DNA of 64,000 nucleotides, taken from contig NZ_CP108025.1 of NCBI RefSeq assembly GCF_041435095.1, positions 1,240,001 to 1,304,000 of the forward strand, written 5' to 3'. Position 1 is the first letter of the stretch. Each line of letters begins with the position of its first letter. Below, piece after piece: positions 32,926 to 41,610 of the stretch. This DNA comes from Kitasatospora sp. NBC_00315. GTDB lineage: Bacteria > Actinomycetota > Actinomycetes > Streptomycetales > Streptomycetaceae. The translations under genes and the position numbers were made by a program. The notes under the pieces were generated by a model, which saw nothing but the letters and a program-made list of their open reading frames with translations, was not told the DNA's origin and did no database searches.

Positions 32926-33337
32926 GAGGTCAGCATCCGTTGCGGCGGTCGTAGTGGCAACGGGATTTCCGTCGCCGGGGGTGGGTGGTCGGTCCTGCGG
33001 TGGGCGCCCGGGCGCCGGAATCACCGAAGGTTACCCCCTGGACGCGCCCCACGCACACAGGGCGTCCGACCCGCGGCCACCCGGTCGTCCGACGCGCGGC
33101 CGGCCGGTCGCCCCGCCCGGGGCCCCGGGCGGGAAGGGGCCCGGGCGGAGCCGCGGCCGGGCCCCGCCCGGGGCGGGCCGCCGCTCCGGCCGTGACCTGC
33201 CCCGGGGCCGGTTGCCCCACTTCCCGGGCATATGCCCCTGGAACATTGCAGGAGATTTGTCCAAATCCCTCACACACCGGATACGGCTGTGCGACAGTCG
33301 TCTCACAACCTCACCACCCGGACTTGTGGGACCTCGG

Positions 33338-33703
33338 ATGAGCCACCCTTCCCCTGCCGCCCCCGAGGCGGCCCCGCCCGTGCCGACCGGCGTCGGCGCC
33401 GCCGAGTGGGATCTGCTCACCGACAGCGTCCGCTGGTCCCCCGAGGCCTACCGCCTCCTCGGCCGCGACCCCCTGCTCGGTCCGCTCACCCTGGACCAGC
33501 TCCCGGCCCGACTGCCCGAGCAGGACCGCCCCGCACTGCGTCGGCTGATGACCGACGTGCTGGTGCACGGGCGCGCGCGGACCGGCACCGTCCGGATCCT
33601 GCGGCCCGGCGGTGCCCCGAGCACGCTGCGGTGCGCCGGCCGGCCCGTACTGGACGAGGACGGTCGGATCACGGCCCTGCGCCTGCTGCTGCGCGCGGGC
33701 TGA
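33338..33703 (+). CDS. Stand-alone PAS-domain protein
   Basis: The 121 residues are essentially one PAS_3 domain after a 20-residue Pro/Ala lead: AEWDLLTDSVRWSPEAYRLL, PARLPEQDRPALRRLM, RTGTVRILRPGG and LRCAGRPVLDEDGRITALRL. In Streptomyces such a domain is usually fused to a PP2C phosphatase or a kinase; here it stops after the fold. It could bind a ligand and act on a partner in trans, or be a truncated remnant. The 60 bases before ATG 33338 are AT-rich, consistent with a promoter. Confidence 0.7.
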   Translation: MSHPSPAAPEAAPPVPTGVGAAEWDLLTDSVRWSPEAYRLLGRDPLLGPLTLDQLPARLPEQDRPALRRLMTDVLVHGRARTGTVRILRPGGAPSTLRCAGRPVLDEDGRITALRLLLRAG

Positions 33704-33749
33704 CGGGGCCGGCCGGAGCCGGGGCGGGCCGGACGGCTGCCGCCGGGGC

Positions 33750-35231
33750 TCAGACCAACCGGGGCCGCTGCTTCGCGTCCGCGATCCGCAGCTCGCGCCG
33801 CAGGTCGTCCCGGAGCTCGTCCACCACGGGCAGCCCCTGGTAGCGGGCGGTCAGCCGGTACATCTCCCGCAGCCGGTCCCAGGTGCGGTGCGAGGAGGTC
33901 TGGCCGATCGAGGCCATCGCCATCCTGGCCTGCCCCCGTGCCTCGTCCGGTTCACCGGACAGCCAGTGGACGGACGCCAGGGTGATCCGGTCCAGCAGCG
34001 CCGAGCGCTCCCGGCCGTCGCGCGAGCGCAGCTCGATCGCCAGCCTGGCGTGCCGCACCGCCAGCGGCGCGGCGCTCTGATCGTGCTCGGCCAGCGTCCG
34101 GTAGACCAGCGCCTGCATGCCGTGCAGCTCGGCCTCGTTGAACAGCTGCATCCAGGACGGCAGCGCCTCGCCGTCGTCCTTGACGAACAGCTCCTCGGCC
34201 TCGCCGAGCACCCGCCTGGTCGCCTGGGAACGGCCCAGCGCGGCCTGCGCCCACGCCTCGACGGTGTGCAGCATCGCCCTCGTCCGCGGCAGCGCCTGCG
34301 CGCCGCCGCCCGCGTTGGCGGCCCGCATCAGGTCGAGGGCGTCGTCGGCCCGGCCCAGGTGCATCATCTGCCGGGCCGCCCGGGAGATCGCCTCGCCGGC
34401 CCGGGGCCGGTCGTCCGCCTCCTTCGCGGCCTGGGCCGCGATGACGAAGTACTTCTGCGCGGTGGGCTCCAGGCCCACGTCGTGCGACATCCAGCCGGCC
34501 AGCACCGCCAGGTTGGCCGCCACCGTCCAGAGCCGGCGGTCGAGCGCCGGTGAGTGCCGGTGCGTCAGCAGTCCGCCGACCTCGTTGAGCTGGCCCACCA
34601 CCGCCTTGCGCTGGAGGCCCCCGCCGCGCGAGGCGTCCCAGGCCCGGAACACGTCCACCGACCGCTCCAGCGCCTCGACCTCGTCGAAGCCCACCTGGCC
34701 GGACTCGTACACGTCCACCACCGGTCCGGCACCGGCCTGGGTGACCACCTGTCTCGGGCCCGGCCGGCCGGCCGCGTAGGCGACCGCGTCCCCGGTGAGC
34801 CAGCCCTGGAGGGAGTCGGCGACGACCGCTCCCGCGGTGAGTGCGGCACCCGCACCCACCAGTCCGCGTCGGTTGAGCATGAGGTCCATTCCCGTGAACT
34901 CGGTGAGGACCGCAGCCGTTCGATCCGGCTCCCAGGGTTCTGCCGACTGCGCTGTCGTGGACCTGGGGGGCCGGTGTCGTTCCAGACCGAGGTCCTCAGT
35001 GGTGACGACACGGCCGAGCCGCTCGGTGAACACGGCCGCCAGCACCCGCGGCACCGGGTCGCGGGGGATCTCCCCCTGCTCGATCCAGCGGCGCACCCGC
35101 GAGGTGTCGGTGGACAGCTGCTGCTGACCCATCGCGGCACCCCGCCGGTTGACCAGCCGCGCCAGTTCGCCCTTGGACCATCCGGTCAGGGCAAAGAGGT
35201 CGGCAAGTCTGGTGTTGGGTTCCCTGCTCAC
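33750..35231 (-). CDS. NsdA/NsdB-like DNA-binding TPR regulator
   Basis: The 493-residue protein has an N-terminal helix-turn-helix region ([39 protein letters not shown]) and a short hydrophobic stretch ([19 protein letters not shown], residues about 123-141). A long TPR-like helical array covers residues about 190-480 ([57 protein letters not shown]). This architecture is that of the Streptomyces NsdA/NsdB family, negative regulators of differentiation and antibiotic production. Which member this is cannot be decided. GTG 35231 gives the conserved start [13 protein letters not shown]. It is divergent from the phosphotransferase, with palindromes between. Confidence 0.8.
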   Translation of the reverse strand: MSREPNTRLADLFALTGWSKGELARLVNRRGAAMGQQQLSTDTSRVRRWIEQGEIPRDPVPRVLAAVFTERLGRVVTTEDLGLERHRPPRSTTAQSAEPWEPDRTAAVLTEFTGMDLMLNRRGLVGAGAALTAGAVVADSLQGWLTGDAVAYAAGRPGPRQVVTQAGAGPVVDVYESGQVGFDEVEALERSVDVFRAWDASRGGGLQRKAVVGQLNEVGGLLTHRHSPALDRRLWTVAANLAVLAGWMSHDVGLEPTAQKYFVIAAQAAKEADDRPRAGEAISRAARQMMHLGRADDALDLMRAANAGGGAQALPRTRAMLHTVEAWAQAALGRSQATRRVLGEAEELFVKDDGEALPSWMQLFNEAELHGMQALVYRTLAEHDQSAAPLAVRHARLAIELRSRDGRERSALLDRITLASVHWLSGEPDEARGQARMAMASIGQTSSHRTWDRLREMYRLTARYQGLPVVDELRDDLRRELRIADAKQRPRLV

Positions 35232-35707
35232 GTGAAGCCCCCAGGTTCCTCGGCTGGTTCGACCCTAATGGCCTGTCATGTGCCACGGGGGCATTCGCCA
35301 GGCTTCGCCAGGGTCCGCCACATGGTGTGCCAGTGGCACGCAGGTGTCATGTAGAGGTGCGCCACCCCGCCCTCGGGGTCGGAGGCGCCGACGGCGGGCC
35401 GGGGCACTCCCCCATCACCCGCCGCAGGCGCTCCCGGGTTCGGTCGGAGGGGGTGGCGCGGCCGGGTGGCGCGGGGGCACCGGGCACGGCAGCGGCAGTC
35501 GGCCGCCCGCGTTTCCCCAGGACGCGGGCGGGCCACCGGCCGCCGAACGGGAGGGCTCCGGCCCTCCGTCCGTGTCCGGCGCCCGCGCGCCGGCCGACCG
35601 ACCGCACCGAGCGGGGCCGGCGCTGCGCCAGGAATCGCAACGCCCGCCCTCCCCCGCACCAGCGGGGGCCGGCCCGCCGACGGCAAGGAAGGGATCACCC
35701 AACCCTC
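35232..35707. promoter_or_regulatory. Control region between NsdA-like gene and phosphotransferase gene
   Basis: In 476 bases the left end is less GC-rich. It has GTGCCA-G-TGGCAC (35327-35339), GTGCCAC (35279-35285), two TGTCATG boxes (about 35274 and 35345) and two TTCGCCAGG copies. These are plausible autoregulatory sites for the NsdA-like protein. The right 300 bases are GC-rich with no feature I can support. Confidence 0.45.
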
Positions 35708-36916
35708 ATGTACTCCTCAGCGTCCACGCCCGCCCAGAGCGCCACCCGCACCGCACCGCGCCCCCCCAGCGCGGCCGGTACCCGTCCCGGCCCGAAGCCC
35801 GTGCCGCAGACCCGCCCGGCGGCGGCCCGCGGCACCGACGGCCGCTCCACGGACGCCCGGGGGCAGGCCGGCCGGACGGCGCTGGGACTGCGCACCCCCG
35901 ACCCCGTCCTGAACGGCGGCGTCCCCCGTCCCGTCCCGGGCCGGCCCGGCGCCGACCGGCTGCTGCGGGGCCGCCCGCCGCAGCCGCAGCCGGTCGAGCG
36001 GATCGACCCAGCCGCGCTGCAGACCCCGGCGGTGCGGGCGGCGCTCGCCAACATCGCGCGGATATGTCCCGCCTTCACCCCGCGCCAGGTCCTGCGGGAG
36101 GGCAGCCGCCACATCCTGGTGGCGGGCACCATCGGGCGTGCGCCGGTGGTGGCCAAGTGCCTGGCCCCGCAGGCCGTCCGGGGTGAGCAGTTCGAGCAGC
36201 TGGTGGCCGACTTCCACCACGAGGTGGCGGTCTACCGGGCCTTCGTCCGGCACCGTCCGCCGGTCCGGCTGCCCCGGCTGGTGGCGGCCGACCACGACCG
36301 CTGCGTGCTGGTGATCGAGCGGGTCCCCGGCCGGGCGGCCGCCCGCGAGCGGCATCCGGTGAACGCGCCCACCCCGGGCGAGGTGCGGGCCATCCTCGGA
36401 GCCGTCCGCACCCTGAACCTGTGGCGGCCGCCCACGGACGTCTTCCACACTCCGCTGGACTACCCGATGGAGATCGCCAGGTTCCACTCCGTCGGCCAGC
36501 TGACCGACCGGGACGCCTGCGACCTGCGCGGACTGCTGCACGGCCTCGGCCACACGCCGCTCCAGCTGTGCCACGGCGACGCGCTGCTCGGCAACATCCT
36601 GCTGGCGCCCTCCGGGCCGGTGCTGGTCGACTGGGAGCAGGCCGGCTGGTATCTGCCGGGCTACGACCTGGCGGTGCTCTGGAGCGTGCTGTCCGGGGAC
36701 ACCGCGGCGCGCCGGCAGATCAGCCAACTCGCCCAGTCCGGCGGAACCATGGCCCGGGACGCTTTCCTGGTCAACCTGGTACTTGTCCTGATGCGGGAGA
36801 TCCGTCTGTACGACGTCCCGGGTGCCGGCGAGGAACAGCGGATCATGATCCGCCGCTTGTACGAGGACGCCGCGCTGGCCCGGCGGGCCGTTCGGGCCGC
36901 CGTCGGCACCCGCTGA
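35708..36916 (+). CDS. Aminoglycoside-phosphotransferase-family (APH) kinase-like protein
   Basis: The 402-residue protein has a 110-residue disordered Pro/Arg-rich N-terminus, then an APH/choline-kinase-type fold. The nucleotide-binding Lys is in [11 protein letters not shown]. The Brenner-like motif is [17 protein letters not shown], with catalytic Asp and Asn, and the metal Asp is in [19 protein letters not shown]. The substrate is unknown; family members phosphorylate antibiotics, choline, homoserine and other small molecules. ATG 35708 is 15-20 bases after GGAAGGGA. Divergent from the NsdA-like regulator. Confidence 0.8.
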   Translation: MYSSASTPAQSATRTAPRPPSAAGTRPGPKPVPQTRPAAARGTDGRSTDARGQAGRTALGLRTPDPVLNGGVPRPVPGRPGADRLLRGRPPQPQPVERIDPAALQTPAVRAALANIARICPAFTPRQVLREGSRHILVAGTIGRAPVVAKCLAPQAVRGEQFEQLVADFHHEVAVYRAFVRHRPPVRLPRLVAADHDRCVLVIERVPGRAAARERHPVNAPTPGEVRAILGAVRTLNLWRPPTDVFHTPLDYPMEIARFHSVGQLTDRDACDLRGLLHGLGHTPLQLCHGDALLGNILLAPSGPVLVDWEQAGWYLPGYDLAVLWSVLSGDTAARRQISQLAQSGGTMARDAFLVNLVLVLMREIRLYDVPGAGEEQRIMIRRLYEDAALARRAVRAAVGTR

Positions 36917-36928
36917 ACGGCGGGCACA

Positions 36929-36958
36929 CGGCGGGCGCTCCACCGGCGGGCGCTCCAC
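36929..36958. repeat. 15-bp tandem repeat in convergent spacer
   Basis: CGGCGGGCGCTCCAC occurs twice in tandem (36929-36943, 36944-36958), with a partial third after it, between the phosphotransferase and acyl-CoA dehydrogenase genes. Confidence 0.75.
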
Positions 36959-37026
36959 CGGCGGACGCGGCGACCGCGCGCGCCCCCTGCGGGCACGAGC
37001 GCTGTAGGCGCGCCTCGTACGCGGGC

Positions 37027-38259
37027 TCAGGCGCCGCGCACCGGGGTGCGGTCCAGCGCGGAGCGCCCGGCCGCCTCCAGGACGATCTCGTCGGCGGCGA
37101 AGTGCACCCGCCCGCTGAGCACGTCGCGCAGGTAGCGCTCCAGCGGGTGGCGCCGGCTCAGGCCCGGGTTCCCGGTCAGCGCGACGGCCTGCTGCACGGC
37201 CGAGACGGCGGCCCGGGAGGCGAGCAGCTGGGCCGGGCCGGTCCGGGCGATCGCGTCCGGTTCCGCCAGGTCGACCCGGGGTGCGAGGCCGTGCACCAGC
37301 TCCTCGGCGCCGATCAGCACCGTCTCGATCTCGCCCAGCGCACTGCGGTAGCGCGGCAGGGTGGCCAGCGGTTCGGTCAGGTTGGCGGGTGTGCGGCGGC
37401 CCAGGAATCGGACCAGCCAGTCCTGGGCGGATCTGGCCACGCCGAGGTACACGGCGGCGAGCGCCAGATCGTGCCAGGCCCGGCCGATCCCGGCCGTCGC
37501 GGCGGCGTCCCGTCCGCTGCCCAGGCCGAGCGCGAGTTCGACCGGGACCCTGACCCCGTCCAGCACCACGTCGTGGCTGGCGCTGGCCCGTAGACCGAGC
37601 TGGTCCCAGGTGGGATCGACCTCGATGCCCGCGCTGTCGCCCCGGACCAGAAAGGTGCCGACCCGGGGTACCGGCTCGTCCGTGCGGGCCGTGACCGCCA
37701 TCCAGGCCAGTGCCTCGGCACCGGTGCAGTACGTCTTGCGGCCGCTGAGCAGCCAGCCGTCGCCGTCCCGGCGGGCGAGGGTCTGGGGCGGGCCGTCCGG
37801 ATGGCCGGGCTCCGCCCGCAGGGTGTTCACCAGCGCGGGCCCCCGCCGGGATTCGTTGAGCAGTCGTCGGTAACCGGCCGCGGGCCAGCCACTGCCCCGG
37901 CCCTGCTCGGCGTGCTGGAGCAGGGTGAAAGCGGTGACCACCGCCACCGAGGCGTCACCGCGCCCGAGTTGGCCGAGAAGCCGGACGGTGTCGGCGAGCG
38001 TGGCGCCGGGTCCGCCGTAGCGGGCGGCGACGGTCAGGGTCAGCAGCCCGGCCTCGTGGACGGCCTCGATGCCCTGGTAGGGGAAGGTCGAGTCCCGGTC
38101 GTGCTCCTCGGCGCGGGCCGCCAGCAGGTCGACCACCCGGGGCAGCCGGGCGAACGCCTCCGCCACCGGCGAGGGGGCGGGCGGGCCGTCGGCCGGCGCG
38201 GCGTCGGGGCCGGACCGGGGGGACGAGGCGGACGACGACTTGTCAGCGGTGGGGCTCAT
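37027..38259 (-). CDS. Acyl-CoA-dehydrogenase-like flavin monooxygenase, SfnB/DszC type
   Basis: The 410-residue protein has the acyl-CoA dehydrogenase fold: LLTLTVAARYGGPGATLADTV, RRDGDGWLLSGRKTYCTGAE in the beta domain, RASASHDVVLDGVRVPVE, and a C-terminal helical bundle ending QAVALTGNPGLSRRHPLERY. The short, base-poor C-terminal helix without the usual catalytic Glu context fits the SfnB/DszC flavin-monooxygenase branch used in sulfur scavenging. ATG 38259 follows GGAGG. The cysteine-ending leader peptide and hairpin upstream (38420-38519) support a sulfur role and control by attenuation. Confidence 0.8.
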   Translation of the reverse strand: MSPTADKSSSASSPRSGPDAAPADGPPAPSPVAEAFARLPRVVDLLAARAEEHDRDSTFPYQGIEAVHEAGLLTLTVAARYGGPGATLADTVRLLGQLGRGDASVAVVTAFTLLQHAEQGRGSGWPAAGYRRLLNESRRGPALVNTLRAEPGHPDGPPQTLARRDGDGWLLSGRKTYCTGAEALAWMAVTARTDEPVPRVGTFLVRGDSAGIEVDPTWDQLGLRASASHDVVLDGVRVPVELALGLGSGRDAAATAGIGRAWHDLALAAVYLGVARSAQDWLVRFLGRRTPANLTEPLATLPRYRSALGEIETVLIGAEELVHGLAPRVDLAEPDAIARTGPAQLLASRAAVSAVQQAVALTGNPGLSRRHPLERYLRDVLSGRVHFAADEIVLEAAGRSALDRTPVRGA

Positions 38260-38419
38260 GGTGCGGTGCCTCCGGGCGGGCAGCGTGGCTCGGCAGAATG
38301 CGGGCGGCACGCTCTACGCGCGTGCGGGAACCGGAGGCGACGGCCCGGGACGCCGCTGGGGCGCGGGACCTGGGATTCAGTTCCGACCGATGGGATTCGG
38401 CCGATCATGAGCCGTCGCC

Positions 38420-38435
38420 GGGGGACGAATCCCCC
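38420..38435 (-). terminator. Attenuator hairpin directly after the leader peptide
   Basis: On the minus strand GGGGGA-TTCG-TCCCCC is a perfect 6-bp stem with a UUCG loop. It begins at the base after the leader TGA (38436-38438), so a ribosome terminating there would cover the stem. About 160 bases later the SfnB-like gene starts. The position is that of an attenuator rather than a full-stop terminator. Confidence 0.7.
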
Positions 38436-38519
38436 TCATCCGCCCGGACAGACCGCGCTGGCAGTACGTCGCAGGTCGAGATAGCTGCGACGGGTCAGCA
38501 GCGGGAGACGGCACGACAT
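38436..38519 (-). CDS. Leaderless 27-residue cis-regulatory leader peptide
   Basis: ATG 38519 to TGA 38436 encodes 27 residues containing LTRRSYLDLRRTASAVCPG. This is the actinobacterial leader-peptide pattern (L-T-R-R, D-L-R-R, S-A-x-C-P near the end) found before sulfur and cysteine genes. The -10 box TACAGT ends seven bases before the ATG, so the message is leaderless. The UUCG hairpin abuts the stop. The penultimate Cys and the Arg pairs are the residues whose supply would be sensed. The downstream gene is an SfnB-like monooxygenase. The call rests on motif and layout; no transcript evidence is available. Confidence 0.8.
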   Translation of the reverse strand: MSCRLPLLTRRSYLDLRRTASAVCPGG

Positions 38520-38526
38520 GCCCGTG

Positions 38527-38556
38527 ACTGTACGAAGCGTTGATCGATAACGTCAA
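38527..38556 (-). promoter_or_regulatory. Promoter of the leader peptide
   Basis: On the minus strand TTGACG (38556-38551) and TACAGT (38532-38527) are separated by 18 bases, close to the major vegetative consensus. The start codon follows seven bases after the -10, where transcription should start. Confidence 0.8.
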
Positions 38557-38614
38557 GCACACCTTGGCCGGAAAGCCCGCCGGCACCACGGCCGACCTGC
38601 GGCCGGCCCACCTG

Positions 38615-39109
38615 TCAACCCTGCTGGAACATGTCCGCGGGGAGCGGCTTGAGCAGCTGGTAGAGATCGTCCGAAATCGGCCGGTCCCAGGAGGCGATGG
38701 TGACCTGCACCCCGTCGCTGCGGCCGAACTGCGAACAGAACACCCGCCCCTCGCTGACCTTGACCTTCTTCACGATCAGCAGGTCGTCCCCGAGCATGAC
38801 CGGAAAGTCCTCGGCGGAGACGAAGTCCACCTGCTCGTCGTTCTCCAGCGCGGAGAGCAGCTGGCGGACCTCGAAGGGCACACCGTCCCCGGTGTCCCTG
38901 GCCGGCGAGTCCTCCGGCAGGTTGCCGATGAACATCGCGGGACCCCGGCCGCCGAACAGGTCGTAGCGCAGGAAGATCCCCTGGCAGGAGCCGTCGGGGC
39001 CGGCCATCATGGCGGCGCCGAAATCACCGGGCCAGTCGCCCGGATCCATCGCGAGCACGTCGAAGTCCGGGCCTGCGGGCTGGCCGGAGCGACGGCGGAG
39101 AAAAGACAT
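38615..39109 (-). CDS. Conserved hypothetical protein, Streptomyces type
   Basis: The 164-residue soluble protein has no known domain. Visible parts are MSFLRRRSGQPAGPDFD, then DPGDWPGDFGAAMMAG, CQGIFLRYDLFGGRGPAMF and IASWDRPISDDLYQLLKPLP. The mix of strands and acidic loops suggests an alpha/beta fold. The start is taken as ATG 39109, before the domain; the frame upstream shows poor codon bias. It is monocistronic and its 5' flank is AT-rich. Confidence 0.6.
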   Translation of the reverse strand: MSFLRRRSGQPAGPDFDVLAMDPGDWPGDFGAAMMAGPDGSCQGIFLRYDLFGGRGPAMFIGNLPEDSPARDTGDGVPFEVRQLLSALENDEQVDFVSAEDFPVMLGDDLLIVKKVKVSEGRVFCSQFGRSDGVQVTIASWDRPISDDLYQLLKPLPADMFQQG

Positions 39110-40005
39110 GGCAACATCGTACGTGCCCGGCACACCACGTTCACGAGGTGGGTCGGACAGCGTGTGGAGATCCACGCTCAGAGACCAATGTTGACTCTGA
39201 GCAACCGTCCGGGCTACGTTCGGTTCAGCACGACAGCCGTTCTGGGTTCGATCCTCCGGGGGGCGGCCTGTCGCAACGCGGCCCCACACGCGTATCCCCT
39301 CACCGTGCACACCGTCGTGCCACTGTGCACCTCGCCGTACCGAAGCCGCCGGGCATCCAGCCTCGGCCTTCGTCGGACAGAACCGATGCACACACAAGCC
39401 AACAGTTCACCCATACCAGGTTCGCGGGGCCCAGGCCCGTCGCACTCGCGGATCTGCCCGGGAGACCGCCGCGTGGGGGCGTGCGGGTCCCGGGCGAACC
39501 GGGGCCGTAGTACCGAGTAGCTCTCGGCGTACGGCTCCACCCTCCCAGCGACTGCCGACCTTTAGCGGGGTCGGGACCGGCCGACGCACTCTGGTGCGCT
39601 GGGATTCACGGGAGGAGCCCGGCGTTCTCGCCGGGGAGCACAGCAGGCGCCGTGTCTGGCCGCGTGGGGGCGGTGGGCACGGCGTCTGCCTGCTCATACT
39701 CTGAATCGCCGTTGTCGAACAGTCAACAGAGAAAATGACGTACCGGCATCGACCAGGCCGCAGCTCGGTTACGGCCCCGCGCCACACCTCACGACGGACC
39801 TCGGCGGCCGGTGAGAACGCCCCAGGTCAACACGGATCCGTCGGTCCGTCGGACGCCCTTCGCGGGCCTGCGGCGGTTTCGACGGGCACCTCGCGAACCC
39901 GCGCGGGATCCCGCGCTCCGAAGACGGTCCGGCACCCGGGCCGCGCCCGCGCACCGGACTCGGCGCACGGGACTCGGCGCACCGGACCGCGCATCCGACT
40001 CCGCG
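39110..40005. other. 896-base region without a supported gene
   Basis: Codon bias is poor in every frame. It is less GC-rich than the surroundings, with an AT-rich patch near 39700-39745. Two stem-loops stand out: GCCCGGGA (39456-39463) with TCCCGGGC (39488-39495), and CCCGGCG-TTCT-CGCCGGG (39618-39635). It may hold a noncoding RNA, a decayed helix-turn-helix partner of the DUF397 gene, or just promoters. Confidence 0.6.
39618..39635. other. UUCU-loop stem in gene-free region
   Basis: CCCGGCG and CGCCGGG pair perfectly around TTCT. It stands in the middle of the gene-free stretch and could end a small transcript in either direction. Confidence 0.45.
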
Positions 40006-40269
40006 TCAGGTGAGGTCGAACTCGCCGTCCCGGGCACCGAGCACGAAGGCCCGCCACTCTCCCGGCGTGAAGATCAGCACCGGACCGTCCTGCTGCCGCC
40101 CGTCGCGCATCGCGATGTGGCCCCCGACGAAGGCGATCTGCACGTCCGCGACCCCCTTGCTGCTGGACTGCCAGACCGCTCCCGTCAGGTCCACCTTCGG
40201 CTTGCGTCCGCCGGGGAGGGCCTCCGTCGAACCGGCCGTCCCCACGCTCGTCCCGCTGTCGACCGCCAC
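40006..40269 (-). CDS. DUF397 protein
   Basis: The 87-residue protein ends in a DUF397 domain: GAVWQSSSKGVADVQIAFVG, HIAMRDGRQQDGPVLIFTP and EWRAFVLGARDGEFDLT. In Streptomyces such proteins usually pair with an adjacent XRE-family DNA-binding protein and influence development. Here no XRE gene is adjacent on either side. GTG 40269 has GGAGGAG 6-8 bases upstream. A role as an anti-regulator or partner of a distant XRE protein is inferred. Confidence 0.8.
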   Translation of the reverse strand: MAVDSGTSVGTAGSTEALPGGRKPKVDLTGAVWQSSSKGVADVQIAFVGGHIAMRDGRQQDGPVLIFTPGEWRAFVLGARDGEFDLT

Positions 40270-40705
40270 CGCTGTCTCCTCCCGACGTCGTCCTGGCGCC
40301 AGCGTAGCCACCACCGTGGGCGCCGGTGCCGAACTCGGCGCCCACTCCCCCCGCCGGGGGCCAACACCCGCGACCCCGCCCGCGCGGGCGGCCGCTGTGC
40401 TATCGCCCCCGGCCACCGGGGTGGACCGGCGGGCCCGGACCCGAACCGACGGACCCGAACCGACGGGCGCGGGACCGGCGGATCCCAACCGACGGGCGCG
40501 GGACCGGCGGGCGGCAACCGGTACGGGTGGCACCGCTCGGAGGTCCGATCGTGGCAGCCACCGTCCGGCCGGGCCCGGCGGTGAACACACGGGCCCGGTT
40601 GAGCCCGCGCGGCCCGGTGGGCTGCCAGAGTGAGAGCGGTGGCGGGCACCCGCGCCGCATCCGCCGCCGGGACCCGCACCCGAGTCGATCGCCGAGGAGC
40701 AGCCG
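40270..40705. other. 436-base spacer with degenerate repeats
   Basis: It separates the DUF397 gene from dhaM. A 24-bp unit AACCGACGGGCGCGGGACCG plus GCGG occurs at 40458-40481 and 40487-40510 with a 29-base period, and fragments precede it. No gene is supported. Confidence 0.6.
40458..40510. repeat. 24-bp direct repeat, two copies
   Basis: Two perfect 24-bp copies, at 40458-40481 and 40487-40510, lie upstream of dhaM, with related shorter fragments on both sides. Confidence 0.8.
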
Positions 40706-41248
40706 ATGAGCCGCCGGGACGGCGCCCGCGCCGATGTCATCCCCATCTCCGACGCCCCGTCGGCCCACCCACCGGCCCCCCGCACACCGCCCTCGCCCGC
40801 CCGGGTGCCGAAGCCGAAGGCGGGTCGGCCGCCACTGCACGGCCGGGTCGGGGTCGTGCTGGTCTCGCACAGCGAGGAGGTGGCCGCGGCGGCCGGCGCG
40901 CTGGCGCTCTCGCTCGCCGGACCGGACGCCCCGGCTCCGGTCGCCACCACCGGCGGCGGCCTCGACGACCGCGACCCGGGGATCAGCGCGGTCCTGGTCG
41001 CCGCCGCGACGCGCCGGGTCGACCAGGGCCACGGGGTGGTCCTGCTCGCGGACCTGGGCGGCGCGGTGGCCACCGTACGGGCCCTGCTGGCCTCGGCCGA
41101 CGAGCACGGCCTGCCCTTCCCTGTGCGGTTCGCGGACGCACCGTTCGTGGAGGGCGCGGTCGCCGCCGTGGCCACCGCGACCGCGGGCGGCGACCTCTCC
41201 GCGGTGCTGGACGCGGCGGAGGAGGCGTACCGCCAGCGGAAGGACTGA
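40706..41248 (+). CDS. dhaM: Orphan PTS-dependent dihydroxyacetone kinase phosphocarrier DhaM
   Basis: The 180-residue protein has a 45-residue low-complexity lead, then an EIIA-mannose-type DhaM domain. The phosphorylatable His lies in VGVVLVSHSEEVAAAAGAL. GVVLLADLGGAVATVRALL and DAPFVEGAVAAVATATAGGD follow. DhaM passes phosphate from PEP via HPr to the ADP bound on DhaL, so DhaK can phosphorylate dihydroxyacetone. No dhaK, dhaL, HPr or EI gene lies within the window, and the EIIA domain is not fused to HPr or EI as in some bacteria. ATG 40706 is used. Confidence 0.85.
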   Translation: MSRRDGARADVIPISDAPSAHPPAPRTPPSPARVPKPKAGRPPLHGRVGVVLVSHSEEVAAAAGALALSLAGPDAPAPVATTGGGLDDRDPGISAVLVAAATRRVDQGHGVVLLADLGGAVATVRALLASADEHGLPFPVRFADAPFVEGAVAAVATATAGGDLSAVLDAAEEAYRQRKD

Positions 41249-41610
41249 CCGCACCCCCGCTCACGGACCGGCGCCGAGGGGCCGGCGGCCGGGCGCGCGG
41301 GAGCCCGGCCGGCGGCAAGAGCCGCCGGCACATGCCGACCCGCCTGATCGGCCCCACGGCGAGTGACCGCACGGCTACGATCGGCACCGGCCCGGCACTG
41401 CCACGCTCCGGGCCCGGAGGGGAGCCTCGACCATGCGCGTCATCGTCGCCGTCGCCGGCGGAGCCGGATCCGTCGCGGCCGACAGGCCGACCCGGCCGGC
41501 CCGAGCGGTGCCCGGCAGAGCCGTCGCGGGCGCGGACGACGGGGCGCATCCGGCCGCGAACGCCCCCGGCGGTGCCGCCCGGAGGGCTCGGCCGGTCACC
41601 CTGCCGGCGG
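41249..41610. other. 362-base dhaM-nudix spacer
   Basis: This is GC-rich with no supported gene. A GGAGGGGA box precedes ATG 41433, but the frame after it ([10 protein letters not shown] at the start) soon turns into low-complexity Arg/Pro sequence and overlaps the convergent Nudix gene. It may be a decayed 5' fragment. Confidence 0.5.

Noticed and set aside
39238..39260. GGGTTCGATCC, resembling a tRNA T-arm
   Set aside because: No acceptor stem, D-arm or anticodon arm fits around it.
41433..41610. Small gene with a good ribosome-binding site after dhaM
   Set aside because: The frame turns into Arg/Pro low complexity and runs into the convergent Nudix gene; codon use does not support it.
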